From: Salinigranum salinum
GTDB lineage: Archaea; Halobacteriota; Halobacteria; Halobacteriales; Haloferacaceae
Reading direction: 5' to 3'
Length of the DNA: 64,000 bases
Assembly: GCF_009176545.1 (NCBI RefSeq)
Contig: NZ_VTOJ01000001.1
Span: forward strand, 124,001-188,000
The number at the start of each line of letters is the position of its first letter. Position 1 is the stretch's first letter. Positions 26,213 through 34,435 of the stretch are shown here, one piece after another. Under the pieces are notes generated by a model. It saw only the letters and a list, made by a program, of their open reading frames with translations, searched no databases and was not told the origin of the DNA. The position numbers and the translations under genes are program-made.

Positions 26213-26872
26213 ATGCGCCTGGGAGTCGTCTCCGACGTCCACGGGAACCGCGTCGCGCTCGAAGCCGTCCTCGACGACATGCCGGCCGTCGACCGGCTCG
26301 TCTGTGCCGGCGACGTCGTCGGCTACAACCCCTGGCCGGCCGAATGCGTCGCCGCCGTCCGGAACCGGGAGATACCGACCGTGATGGGCAACCACGACCG
26401 CGCGGTCGCCTCGGGAACCGCGTTCCGGTTCAACAGCATGGCGAAGGCCGGGGTGGAGTACGCCCGCGACCACCTCGACGACGACGCGCTCGCGTGGCTC
26501 GCGGAGCTGCCGGACGAGCGCACCCTCCTCGACGGGCGGGTCAAAGTCGTCCACGGCCACCCCGACGACCCCGACCGCTACACGTACCCGGCCGACTTCG
26601 CACCGGGACTCCTCGACGGCGAGGAACTGCTCGTGATGGGCCACACTCACGTCCAGCACCACGCGGTGTTCGGGGAGGGGATGCTCGTGAACCCGGGGAG
26701 CGTCGGCCAACCGCGGGACGGCGACCCCGACGCGGCGTACGCCGTGGTCGACCTCGACGAACGGGAGGTCGAGGAACGACGGGTGACGTACGACATCGAT
26801 CGAGTCGTCGAAGCGATCGAGGACGCGGGGCTCCCCGGGCGACTGGGACAGCGGCTGTACGAGGGACGCTGA
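26213..26872 (+). CDS. metallophosphoesterase, YfcE/MJ0936-like
   Basis: A 219-residue calcineurin-like phosphoesterase. It starts MRLGVVSDVHGN (metal motif DxH), then CAGDVVGYNP (GDxxG), VMGNHDRA (GNHD), VVHGHPDD and MGHTHVQHH (GHxH). All metal ligands are present, so it should be an active phosphodiesterase or phosphatase on small substrates; the physiological substrate is unknown. The ATG at 26213 gives the family start. Confidence 0.9.
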   Translation: MRLGVVSDVHGNRVALEAVLDDMPAVDRLVCAGDVVGYNPWPAECVAAVRNREIPTVMGNHDRAVASGTAFRFNSMAKAGVEYARDHLDDDALAWLAELPDERTLLDGRVKVVHGHPDDPDRYTYPADFAPGLLDGEELLVMGHTHVQHHAVFGEGMLVNPGSVGQPRDGDPDAAYAVVDLDEREVEERRVTYDIDRVVEAIEDAGLPGRLGQRLYEGR

Positions 26873-26932
26873 CGTCGGCGTCCGGGCCGTCGAGGTGTTA
26901 TGTATTGGCGAGAGTCATCGTACGTTTTCTCG

Positions 26933-26940
26933 TAATATAT
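26933..26940 (+). promoter_or_regulatory. TATA box of the IS-truncated gene
   Basis: TAATATAT centred about 26 bases before the GTG at 26962, fitting a leaderless transcript of the interrupted gene. Confidence 0.4.
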
Positions 26941-26961
26941 GTCCGACCTATCGATATCGCT

Positions 26962-27234
26962 GTGACCGAGACAGAGGATGTATGCATCACTCTCGACCGT
27001 GAATCAGGCTTGAGCAGTGTCGGAGATTCGCTCTCTGTTGGGAAAGACGACAATTCGGTGTCGCTGGTGACTGAAATCGGCTCTCGGACCGGGAAAACAG
27101 CTCGCAGTAACGGAGATACGTCGGAGACTCACTCTGAAAGGGTCGTGTTAGCTTTAGCATCGATTCCACCAGACGGCGGAGGCTTTGAGCCACGATTCGA
27201 CGGTCGGCAGCTGCGCGTTCGAGAACGTATTTGA
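26962..27234 (+). pseudogene. small gene interrupted by the left IS6-family copy
   Basis: A GTG-started frame (TETEDVCITLDRESGLSSVG, then KDDNSVSLVTEIGSRTGKT) is well placed behind a TATA box and codes about 60 residues up to 27140. It then runs into the IS end and stops at 27234 within IS sequence. The native C-terminus is lost. Composition is AT-richer than in the host core. No family recognised. Confidence 0.4.
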
Positions 27235-27838
27235 GAACGAAGAGGTTCGACGTTTTACCTCACAGAAGATATGTTCGACGGCGTTCCGATTTTCACGGCG
27301 GCACACGCGAAATCGAAGGTCGAGTCGGTCGAGTGCAGCTTTGAGATGAGCGGCGTCATCGACGAGAAACGTCACGTCCGAGACCTGCTGTTTCTCGCGG
27401 AGTTCACGAAGGAACAGCACGGTGAGTTGCGTCTTCCGCGTCTGAAGCAGCCGAATATGGATGAATTGGTTCGTATCGGGACCGACCGCCGCCAACAGCC
27501 AGTGGCGCTGGCTGTTGACACGGATCAGCGTTTCGTCAACCGCACTCTGATTCGGATCACCGTCACTGTCGGGCAGTGGGTCGGTGTTCTGTATCCAGGT
27601 GCAAGCTGCCGTTCGACTGCCTTCGACACACAAATTTTCGGTTTTCTGTGTAATATACTAAGGCGATAATTCAGTGAAATCGAACTGAAAACTGAATATC
27701 CACGTGGGTCACGACCTCGGGTGTCCGTTGTCGGGCCACACGTTCCACGGCGATCCACTCCGTATCTCGGCTGAGGCGGTCGATTACGGCCAGAGGACAC
27801 TCGAACATCGATCGCTTCGTTCCCGACGTACCCACGGC
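27141..27838 (-). mobile_element. decayed IS6-family insertion sequence
   Basis: About 698 bases, closely similar along its length to the intact copy at 56786-57476 and in the same orientation. The left end GGTCGTGTTAGCTTTAG matches that copy; the right end is eroded, with only the outer part recognisable near 27838. The transposase is frameshifted. The exact right limit is uncertain. Confidence 0.7.
27154..27811 (-). pseudogene. IS6-family transposase, frameshifted
   Basis: The N-terminal part in one frame (IDRLSRDTEWIAVERVARQR) stops near 27680. The rest continues in another frame with VDETLIRVNSQRHWLLAAVG, FLVDDAAHLKAALDRLDLRF and NAVEHIFCEVKRRTSSFSN, so the three acidic DDE positions are still readable. 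Compared with the intact copy it has a frameshift near residue 45 and many substitutions. Not expected to be active alone, but it could be mobilised by the intact copy. Confidence 0.75.
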
Positions 27839-27934
27839 GGGTAGGAGAGGCGCGTCAGCTACCCGTGGGTGAACGGGTCAAAGAGACACGTCTGTTTCGG
27901 ACGCGACGTCGTTCCAGCGGGGCCTCGCCACCAG

Positions 27935-29719
27935 TCAGGTCGTGTTCGGCGAGACGACAGACCAGTTCGACGTGTCGACCGTGTGACCCTCGAACACCGA
28001 GTGTTCGGGATAGGCGGTCACGAGGAGGTACTCCGTACGAGTCTCGAGATACGAGACGAGCGTCTGCTGGTTCGCGTCTGTGAGGCCACCGAGGTTGTCG
28101 ACGAGCATGATAGGCACCGAGTCGGGCGTGTCGAACGCGTCTCGCCCCGCCAGCGCCGCGACGATGCCGAGCAGTTCGACCTCCCCCTCGCTGAGCGCGT
28201 CCAGGCTGGCCTCCCGACCGTTGCGGGCCACGACGAGCTCGAACGCCGAAGTGAGTCTGGCCGTCTCGAATCCGGTGTCGAAGCGGTCGAGTAACGCGCG
28301 TAACTCGTCTTCGAACGCCTCGCGGGTCTGTCGCTTCAGGGACTGCTTCCGGGTCCGAAGCCGGGTTATCTCCTCGGCGAGTCGCTCGTACTCGGCCTCG
28401 AGTGTCTCCTGCTGGTCGGCACGCGTCTCCAGCGTTGCGAGTTCCTCTCGGGCTTCTTCGAGGCGCATCCGCGTGTACTTCAGTTCGCTCTCGACGTCGG
28501 TCAACCGGTCGTCCTCCGCGCTGACCTCGTCCGAGAGCTCCTCGATTCGACGCTCCAGTTCGTCACGGCGCTCACGAGCCCGCTCGAGGCTCGTCTCACG
28601 GTCTCCGAGCGTCGACTGGAGGTCTCTGATACGCTCTTCGAGGTCGGCCTGTCGGCGTTCAGCGTCGCGTCTGTCTTCGATGCGCTCCTCGAGTGTCTCG
28701 ACCCGTTCGTGGGCGGCGTCGGCCTCCGAGCGGAGCGTTGTCACGCGCTCGCCGAGCGCGTCGAGTCGCTCCTCGACCGTCGCCTCGTCGGTTTCCTCCC
28801 CACAGGTCCAGCATCGGACGGTGTCGTCCAGAAGGTCGTGTTCGACGTCGGTGATGAGTTCGAGGCGGTCCTCGTCGAGGATGCGTTTGGTCGGCGCGTA
28901 CACCGACTGCAACAGTTCGGTGTCACGCTTCCGGCGGTCGTATCGCTCGCGTGCCTGCTGGAGTTCCGAGGCGAGATCGTCCGCCGGGGCGGGGACGGAC
29001 AGCGCTTCGAGCGACTCCCGGCTGTCGGTGAGTTTCTCTTGCGTCCGCTCGACGCTCCGCTCGAGGCGCTCGATCTGGCTCTCGAGGTCTTCCTGTTCGG
29101 CGAGGGCGTTGCCCAACTCCTCGCGCTCCGCCGAGGAGTCCTCGCCGATGCCCGACCGCTCGACGAGGTCGGCTCGCTCCTCGCGCAGCGCTCCGAGTTC
29201 CTCCTCGAGCGTCGTCACACTGGACCGTGCCTCGGGAAGCGAACTGGCGGCTTCGGTGGCGCGTTCCAGTTCCGCCTCGACGCTGCTCCGTTCGGCGCGT
29301 AGTTCCGAGATCTGTTCGTCGATGTTCTCGAAGTCCAGCGGGCGGGTAAGCACTGACTCCAAGTTCTCACCCTGCCTGACCGCTCGTCTGACCGCGTTGT
29401 CCTCTCCGAGGAACGCGAACAGCGACGCCGCCGTCCGCGTCGCCCTGTCCTCGAGGTACGGGTTCCCCCGGGTGGTGACTGTTCTTCCCTCCCGGACGAG
29501 TTCGACCTCGTACGTCTCCTCGCCGACGTCGAGGCGAACGCAGCCGTGGTCTTCGCTCTCAGTGAGGTCGCGTGCGGTCCCCATGACGGTCTCGACGGCG
29601 GTCAAGAGACTCGACTTTCCCTGCCAGTTCGACGCTCTGACGGCGTTCACACCGGGTTCGATCGTGACGTCTCCGGAGTGGATGCCCGCGATGTTCTCGA
29701 TGGTGAGGTGCCAGGACAT
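27935..29719 (-). CDS. archaea-specific SMC-related (Rad50-like) ATPase
   Basis: A 594-residue ATPase: an N-terminal ABC half with Walker A SNWQGKSSLL near residue 31, then a long Glu/Arg/Leu-rich coiled coil broken at its middle by the zinc-hook-like Cys303-Trp-Thr-Cys306. The C-terminal half has signature LSEGEVELLGIVAAL near 510 and Walker B VPIMLVDNLGG near 535. This is the haloarchaeal SMC-related family usually paired with an RdfA-type gene, as here (1-base gap). It probably binds DNA or acts in chromosome or cell-shape processes. Confidence 0.88.
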   Translation of the reverse strand: MSWHLTIENIAGIHSGDVTIEPGVNAVRASNWQGKSSLLTAVETVMGTARDLTESEDHGCVRLDVGEETYEVELVREGRTVTTRGNPYLEDRATRTAASLFAFLGEDNAVRRAVRQGENLESVLTRPLDFENIDEQISELRAERSSVEAELERATEAASSLPEARSSVTTLEEELGALREERADLVERSGIGEDSSAEREELGNALAEQEDLESQIERLERSVERTQEKLTDSRESLEALSVPAPADDLASELQQARERYDRRKRDTELLQSVYAPTKRILDEDRLELITDVEHDLLDDTVRCWTCGEETDEATVEERLDALGERVTTLRSEADAAHERVETLEERIEDRRDAERRQADLEERIRDLQSTLGDRETSLERARERRDELERRIEELSDEVSAEDDRLTDVESELKYTRMRLEEAREELATLETRADQQETLEAEYERLAEEITRLRTRKQSLKRQTREAFEDELRALLDRFDTGFETARLTSAFELVVARNGREASLDALSEGEVELLGIVAALAGRDAFDTPDSVPIMLVDNLGGLTDANQQTLVSYLETRTEYLLVTAYPEHSVFEGHTVDTSNWSVVSPNTT

Positions 29720-29720
29720 C

Positions 29721-30359
29721 TCACTCAGACACCGCCTCGGCGCCCAGGTGGTCCTCGCAGACGAAGCCCCGTTCGATGGCGTCGTCGAAGGGGATGCGAA
29801 TCAGACAGTCCGGACAACTGAGCAGAATCTGCGTATCGACCTCCGCGCCGGAGCCGCCGGGGAGTCGGCCCTTCGAGTCGAGCGATCGAAGCGCCTCGTC
29901 GACCTTCGAGGCGGTGACTCGCCGGGCGACGCTGACGCTCTTCTGTTCCCACTCGGTCTCCGCCTCGCGGACGGGCTTCTCGCCCCCGAGACAGTCCTTG
30001 AGGTGGGTCCGCATCGTACTCCACGAGACCGTATCATCGAGGAGGCCATCGGCGTCGATACCTGCCCCACGGAGGTCGTCCAGCACGTCCTCGCGGACGA
30101 GGTCGTCGTCGCCAGTCAGCGCCTCGTAGTCGCTCTCGATTCGCTTCCCGGTGGTCTCACGACCGTGCTCGTCGTAGACGGTCTTCAGGAGACGCCTGTT
30201 GAACCACGCTGCCAGTGTCCGGTACCCCGCCGAGTCGCCCTCGTCGGCGCCCGTCCACCGGGTCAACAGCCGCTCGTCGACCGTCGCGTATCTCGTGACC
30301 GTGTCATCGAGGTCGTAACGCTCGGTCACGATGTCGATTTTACACCGGCCCTCGGTCAT
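29721..30359 (-). CDS. rdfA: RdfA family protein (rod-determining factor type)
   Basis: A 212-residue soluble protein. KIDIVTERYDLDDTVTRYAT, LLTRWTGADEGDSAGYRTLAAWFNRRLLKTVYDEHGR and the C-terminal CPDC with a later CEDH are the pattern I recall for RdfA, named for its need in rod shape in Haloferax. Immediately upstream of, and almost touching, the SMC-like gene, so both should be one operon. ATG at 30359 chosen; 30416 adds 19 residues. Haloarchaea carry several paralogues, so the shape role is an inference for this copy. Confidence 0.75.
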   Translation of the reverse strand: MTEGRCKIDIVTERYDLDDTVTRYATVDERLLTRWTGADEGDSAGYRTLAAWFNRRLLKTVYDEHGRETTGKRIESDYEALTGDDDLVREDVLDDLRGAGIDADGLLDDTVSWSTMRTHLKDCLGGEKPVREAETEWEQKSVSVARRVTASKVDEALRSLDSKGRLPGGSGAEVDTQILLSCPDCLIRIPFDDAIERGFVCEDHLGAEAVSE

Positions 30360-30482
30360 TGACACGTCATTGGTGGAAACAGGACATAAACCTGACCGTG
30401 ATCTGATCGTGGTCACGGGTCCTGCCGTGCGCGCGACGTCTGGTTCACGGATGCCGACACAACGCTTTTGCCGTCACCCGAA

Positions 30483-30505
30483 GATACCGTTTCATGATAC
30501 CGTTT
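30483..30505 (+). repeat. direct repeat in the rdfA-cupin divergent region
   Basis: GATACCGTTT occurs at 30483-30492 and again at 30496-30505, a 13-base period. It lies between the divergent rdfA and cupin operons, about 70 bases before the cupin ATG, so it could be an operator. Confidence 0.35.
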
Positions 30506-30573
30506 GTCACGGTGTGTCGACTGACGACCTGGGGTGGGAACGGGACACGAGCGACGGGGGGAGACGGCCGACG

Positions 30574-30960
30574 ATGAGCGCCGAGAGACCGTCCGTCGTC
30601 GTCAGGGATACCGACAGCCTACCGACCTTCGGCGGCGACGGGTTCGCCAGCCGCATCATCGCCGACGAGACGGTCGGTGTCGAACACGTCAGCGTCGGCG
30701 TCGTCGAGTTCGACGCCGGCGCACGGGGCGCTCGACACGTCCGCGAGGTCGAGGAGATCGTCTTCGTCCTCGATGGAAGGGGGCGCATCTGTACCGACGA
30801 GGAGGTGTTCGACCTCGCCCCCGGCCAGGCTGCGATCATCCCGCCCGGCGTCCACCACTACCACGAGAACGTCGGCGACAGTCGGCTCCGGAAGCTCTGG
30901 ATATTCGCCCCACAGGGTCCAGAACGAGCGATTCGAGATCGCGGAAGTGAAGAGCCGTGA
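30574..30960 (+). CDS. cupin-domain protein
   Basis: A 128-residue single-cupin protein. RHVREVEEIVFVLDGRGRI and GQAAIIPPGVHHYHENVGD hold the two cupin motifs with metal-type His and Glu residues; the usual first-motif HxH is replaced by RHVREVEE. It overlaps the enamidase-type gene by 4 bases and opens a three-gene operon, so a role in the same catabolic route is likely, as a small-molecule binding protein, isomerase or dioxygenase. ATG at 30574 is chosen; longer starts run into the upstream repeat. Confidence 0.8.
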   Translation: MSAERPSVVVRDTDSLPTFGGDGFASRIIADETVGVEHVSVGVVEFDAGARGARHVREVEEIVFVLDGRGRICTDEEVFDLAPGQAAIIPPGVHHYHENVGDSRLRKLWIFAPQGPERAIRDRGSEEP

Positions 30961-32099
30961 GTGACGTCCTCATCACCAACGTCGGCGTCCTCGTGACGGG
31001 TGACGTCGAGAACCCCCGCTCGAACGCCGAGTCGGTGTACGTCGCCGACGGCGTCGTGCGTGAGGTGGACGCGACCACGACGACCGCGGAGACAGTCGTC
31101 GACGCCCGTGGTGCGACGCTCGCTCCGGGTCTCATCGACTCGCACGTCCACCCGGTCTTCGGCGATTACACCCCTCGCCAGCGAACGCTCGGCTGGTGTG
31201 AGAGCTACCTCCACGGCGGCATCACGTCGATGATCTCGAACGGCGAGCCACACCTGCCAGGGCGCCCCCCGGACGTCGAGAGTGCGAAGGCGCTGGCCAC
31301 GCTCGCCCACAAGTCCTTCGAGCGTGAGCGCCCCGGCGGCGTGAAACTCCGTGGTGGCACCCTCATCCTCGGTGACGGGATGACGGAGGACGACATCGAG
31401 GACGTCCACCGAGAGGGCGTCGAGCGACTGAAGTTCCTGATGCCGGTCGAGGACCGCTCGCTCGGTCGCGACCTGGTCCGGTGGGGACACGACCGCGACA
31501 TGGTCGTGCTCATGCACTGCGGCGGGACGAGTCTGCCCGGCGTCGAGTCGACCGACGCGGAGCTGTTCGTGGACATCCAACCCGACATCGCGGCCCACAC
31601 CAACGGGGGACCGACGCCCGTCCCGGACGAGGAGGTCCGAAAGCTGGTCACCGAAACCGATCTGGTGCTCGACCTCGTTCTCGCGGGCAACCAGCGCGTC
31701 GCGGTGGACATCCTCCAGCTGGCGGCCGACCGAGACGACCTTCACCGCGTCCAGCTCGGAACTGACACGCCGTCGGGAACAGGCGTGACGCCGCTCGGCG
31801 TCCTGCTGGAGGCGGCCATCCTCGCGAGCATGACCGACGTCCCCCCCGCCGAGATCCTCTGTCTGGCCTCGGGCACCACGGCGACACACCACGGGCTCGA
31901 CACCGGCCGAATCGAACCCGGTCGGCCCGCCGACCTCGTACTCCTGGACGCGCCGAAGGGCGGCCCGCGGGACGACGCGCTCGCGACGCTGGCTCACGGC
32001 GAGTATCCGGCGGTCGACAAGGTGTGGGTCGACGGCGAGTTACTGGTCGAGCGCAGTCGGAACACGGCTCCAGCGAAGACGCCCGCGGAGGTGCTGTGA
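30957..32099 (+). CDS. amidohydrolase, enamidase (Ena)-like
   Basis: A 380-residue metal-dependent amidohydrolase. HxH at 63-65 (DSHVHP), His187 in MHCGGTS, His214 in AAHTNGG and Asp270 in GTDTPSG are the metal and catalytic positions. End-to-end pattern (DYTPRQRT, LHGGITSMIS, HLPGRPPD, final SRNTAPAKT) matches, from memory, the enamidase that opens 6-oxo-tetrahydronicotinate in the Eubacterium barkeri nicotinate pathway. Around residue 159, where Ena has a bridging Glu, this protein reads LKFLM. GTG start overlapping the cupin stop. Predicted to hydrolyse a cyclic enamide. Confidence 0.8.
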   Translation: MSDVLITNVGVLVTGDVENPRSNAESVYVADGVVREVDATTTTAETVVDARGATLAPGLIDSHVHPVFGDYTPRQRTLGWCESYLHGGITSMISNGEPHLPGRPPDVESAKALATLAHKSFERERPGGVKLRGGTLILGDGMTEDDIEDVHREGVERLKFLMPVEDRSLGRDLVRWGHDRDMVVLMHCGGTSLPGVESTDAELFVDIQPDIAAHTNGGPTPVPDEEVRKLVTETDLVLDLVLAGNQRVAVDILQLAADRDDLHRVQLGTDTPSGTGVTPLGVLLEAAILASMTDVPPAEILCLASGTTATHHGLDTGRIEPGRPADLVLLDAPKGGPRDDALATLAHGEYPAVDKVWVDGELLVERSRNTAPAKTPAEVL

Positions 32100-32101
32100 G
32101 T

Positions 32102-32695
32102 ATGGCCGACTCCACACCCGAGGTCCGGAAACGCGTGCTCCGAACCGAGACGACGCTTCGAGACGGCGAGCGTGAACTCGCCGAGCCGGTCACGAAAGCC
32201 GCGGCAGTCGCCGTGCTCACGAACCCCTTCGCCGGCACCTGGCAGGACGACCTCGAACGCCTCACGGACTGGGGAGCGACGCTCGGTGAGACGCTCACCC
32301 GAGCTGCCGTCGACGCCCTCGGAGGGGCGGAACTCGTCGAGAGCTACGGGAAGGGCGGCATCGTCGGCTCGGCGGGAGAAGTCGAACACGTCGCGGCGAT
32401 GCTCCATCCGGAGCTCGGTGGGCCGATGCGTGCGGCCGTCGGCGGCGGCGAGGCGATCATCCCGAGCGCGAAGAAACACGGTGGCCAGGGGACGTCGCTC
32501 GACGTCCCGACCCACTACAAAGACGAGGCGTACGTCCGCTCACACTACGACGCGATGGAGGTCCGGGTCCACGATGCGCCCCGCGACGACGAACTGCTCC
32601 TCGCGGTGGTCGTCACCGACGGCGGTCGGTTCCACCCCCGTATCGGTGGACTGACGAAGGGGGAAGCGAGCGAGCGACAGCGCGACGACAGGTGA
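32102..32695 (+). CDS. DUF1185/'amino acid synthesis' family protein
   Basis: A 197-residue protein of the Pfam AA_synth (DUF1185) type. Recognised by AVAVLTNPFAGTWQDDL, ELVESYGKGGIVGSAGEVEH, GGGEAIIPSAKKHGG and a following LDVPTHYKDEAYVRSHYD. The biochemical role of the family is not established despite the Pfam name. Two bases after the enamidase-like gene, same operon, so it probably acts on the same substrate or product. Confidence 0.8.
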   Translation: MADSTPEVRKRVLRTETTLRDGERELAEPVTKAAAVAVLTNPFAGTWQDDLERLTDWGATLGETLTRAAVDALGGAELVESYGKGGIVGSAGEVEHVAAMLHPELGGPMRAAVGGGEAIIPSAKKHGGQGTSLDVPTHYKDEAYVRSHYDAMEVRVHDAPRDDELLLAVVVTDGGRFHPRIGGLTKGEASERQRDDR

Positions 32696-33210
32696 GCAGA
32701 TCGTGAAGGAGAGCGCACGCGGCGACACGTCGTGAGGAGTCTGGAGGCGCGTTCAGGGATCCAGGTGCTCGGACGGCATCCTCGTCGGAGAAACGGTCGG
32801 AGGTCCCCCGAGCTGTATCCGAACGTCTCCGGCATCTCTCGCGAGTGTTCGTCGAACGATGGCGGGTGTCGGCGGATGGCCGTCAACGCCGCCAACCGAC
32901 CGTCTGTCCGGTGGCGTCGCCGGACTCGAGGCGGAAGCGCACCGCGAGGATGGCCCGTGCCGCGTACACTCCCGCGCCGACGTCGGCGAGTACGACGCCC
33001 ACGCGAACGGGGTGGTGCCCAGGTGGTGGGCGGGGTGGTCCGAGTCGCCGTCCGTCGGCGGGTGCCACACCCGAGGTCCGGCCACCGAGTTACATCCTAC
33101 AGAACGTCCCGACCGGCACCTGCGAGGCGACGAGACGGTCCCGCCGCCGAGCGGTCCCGTCGTCGAGCGGTACGGCCCCGGCGTCGAGGTCGCGTGGTGC
33201 TCCCACTAGC
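32696..33210. other. 515-base gap without a convincing gene
   Basis: Short frames exist on both strands; a 61-codon minus frame near 32883-33068 has one hydrophobic stretch (VRVGVVLADVGAGVYAARAIL). None has family features. The convergent DUF1185 and acyl-CoA dehydrogenase genes flank it. Confidence 0.35.
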
Positions 33211-34374
33211 TCACTCGTAGGCGGCGAAGCCCGTGAGATCCTCGCCGAGGATGAGCGTGTGGATGTCGTGGGTTCCCTCGTAGGTGTAGACCGTCTCGAG
33301 GTTCGCCATGTGACGCATCGGCGAGTAGTCGGCCGTGATGCCGTTGCCACCCAGCATCTCGCGGGCGATTCGCGACTGGTCGCGGGCCATCCGCACGTTG
33401 TTCCGCTTCGCCATCGAGACGTGCTGAGGACGCAGGTCGCCGCGTTCCTTCAGGTCGGCGAGCCTGTGGGCCAGAAGCTGTGCGAGCGTGATCTGGGTCG
33501 CCATCTCCGCGAGTTTGTCCTGCTGCAACTGGAACCGGGCGATGGGGCCGCCGAACTGCTCGCGCTCGGTCGCGTACTCGCGGGCGGTCTCGAAGCAGTC
33601 CCGGGCGGCGCCGACGGCGCCCCACGCGATGCCGTAGCGGGCCTGGGTGAGACACGACAGCGGCCCCTTCATCCCGGTGACGCCCGGGAGGACGTTCTCC
33701 TCGGGGACGAACACGTCGTTGAGGCCGATTTCGCCGGTGATAGACGCACGCAGCGACAGTTTCTCGTCGATCTTGTTCGTCGTCACCCCGTCGCGGTCGG
33801 TCTCGACGAGGAACCCGCGAACCGGGGTTCCCTCGGTCGTGTGGTCCTTCGCCCAGACCACAGCGACGTCCGCGATCGGGGAGTTCGTAATCCACGTCTT
33901 CGACCCGTTCAGCACGTAGCCGTCCCCGTCCGCTTCGGCGCGCGTCTCCATCGCCGACGGGTTCGACCCGTGCTGTGGTTCGGTGAGTCCAAAACAGCCG
34001 ACGACCTCGCCCATTCCCAGCCGCTCGAGCCACTCGTCTTTCTGTGCCTCGCTCCCGTAGGTGTAGATGGGATACATGACGAGCGCCCCCTGGACCGACG
34101 CCATCGAGCGCAACCCCGAGTCACACGCCTCGAGTTCCTGCATGAGCAGACCGTACGCCGCCTCACTCACACCAGGCAGGCCGTAGCCCTCCAGGTTCGG
34201 CGCGTAGAATCCCATCTCGCCCATCTCGGGGATGAGTTCGGTCGGGAACGTCCCCTCGATCCAGTGCTCGCCGACGTCCGGCCTGACCGTCTCCTCGACG
34301 AACTCCCGTGCGGTGTCCCGTATCAGTCGCTCCTCGGCGGAGAGGTCTGCCTCGAGTCCGACGTAATCCAGCAT
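33211..34374 (-). CDS. acyl-CoA dehydrogenase, glutaryl-CoA dehydrogenase type
   Basis: A 387-residue flavoenzyme. GCFGLTEPQHGSNPSAMETR, KTWITNSPIADVAVVWAKD, LSLRASITGEI, LTQARYGIAWGAVGAARDC, MLGGNGI and the C-terminal TYEGTHDIHTLILGE (catalytic Glu) are close to glutaryl-CoA dehydrogenases, which oxidise and decarboxylate glutaryl-CoA to crotonyl-CoA. Other short acyl-CoA substrates are possible. It sits beside the enamidase-type operon, which fits degradation of a ring compound through glutarate. ATG at 34374; divergent from a membrane-protein gene. Confidence 0.88.
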   Translation of the reverse strand: MLDYVGLEADLSAEERLIRDTAREFVEETVRPDVGEHWIEGTFPTELIPEMGEMGFYAPNLEGYGLPGVSEAAYGLLMQELEACDSGLRSMASVQGALVMYPIYTYGSEAQKDEWLERLGMGEVVGCFGLTEPQHGSNPSAMETRAEADGDGYVLNGSKTWITNSPIADVAVVWAKDHTTEGTPVRGFLVETDRDGVTTNKIDEKLSLRASITGEIGLNDVFVPEENVLPGVTGMKGPLSCLTQARYGIAWGAVGAARDCFETAREYATEREQFGGPIARFQLQQDKLAEMATQITLAQLLAHRLADLKERGDLRPQHVSMAKRNNVRMARDQSRIAREMLGGNGITADYSPMRHMANLETVYTYEGTHDIHTLILGEDLTGFAAYE

Positions 34375-34435
34375 AGTTCCTCGTTGTATGCAGTGGGTAA
34401 TAACCGTATGGTGGCGTTGAACAACGTGAAATACC

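Noticed and set aside
28080..30362. 760-residue Ser/Arg-rich plus-strand frame opposite the SMC-like and RdfA genes
   Set aside because: Low-complexity complement of a coiled-coil gene; the minus strand has clear ATPase motifs.
32859..33209. 116-codon frame in the gap after the DUF1185 gene
   Set aside because: No family-like pattern, unusual composition, and several overlapping frames of similar length on both strands.
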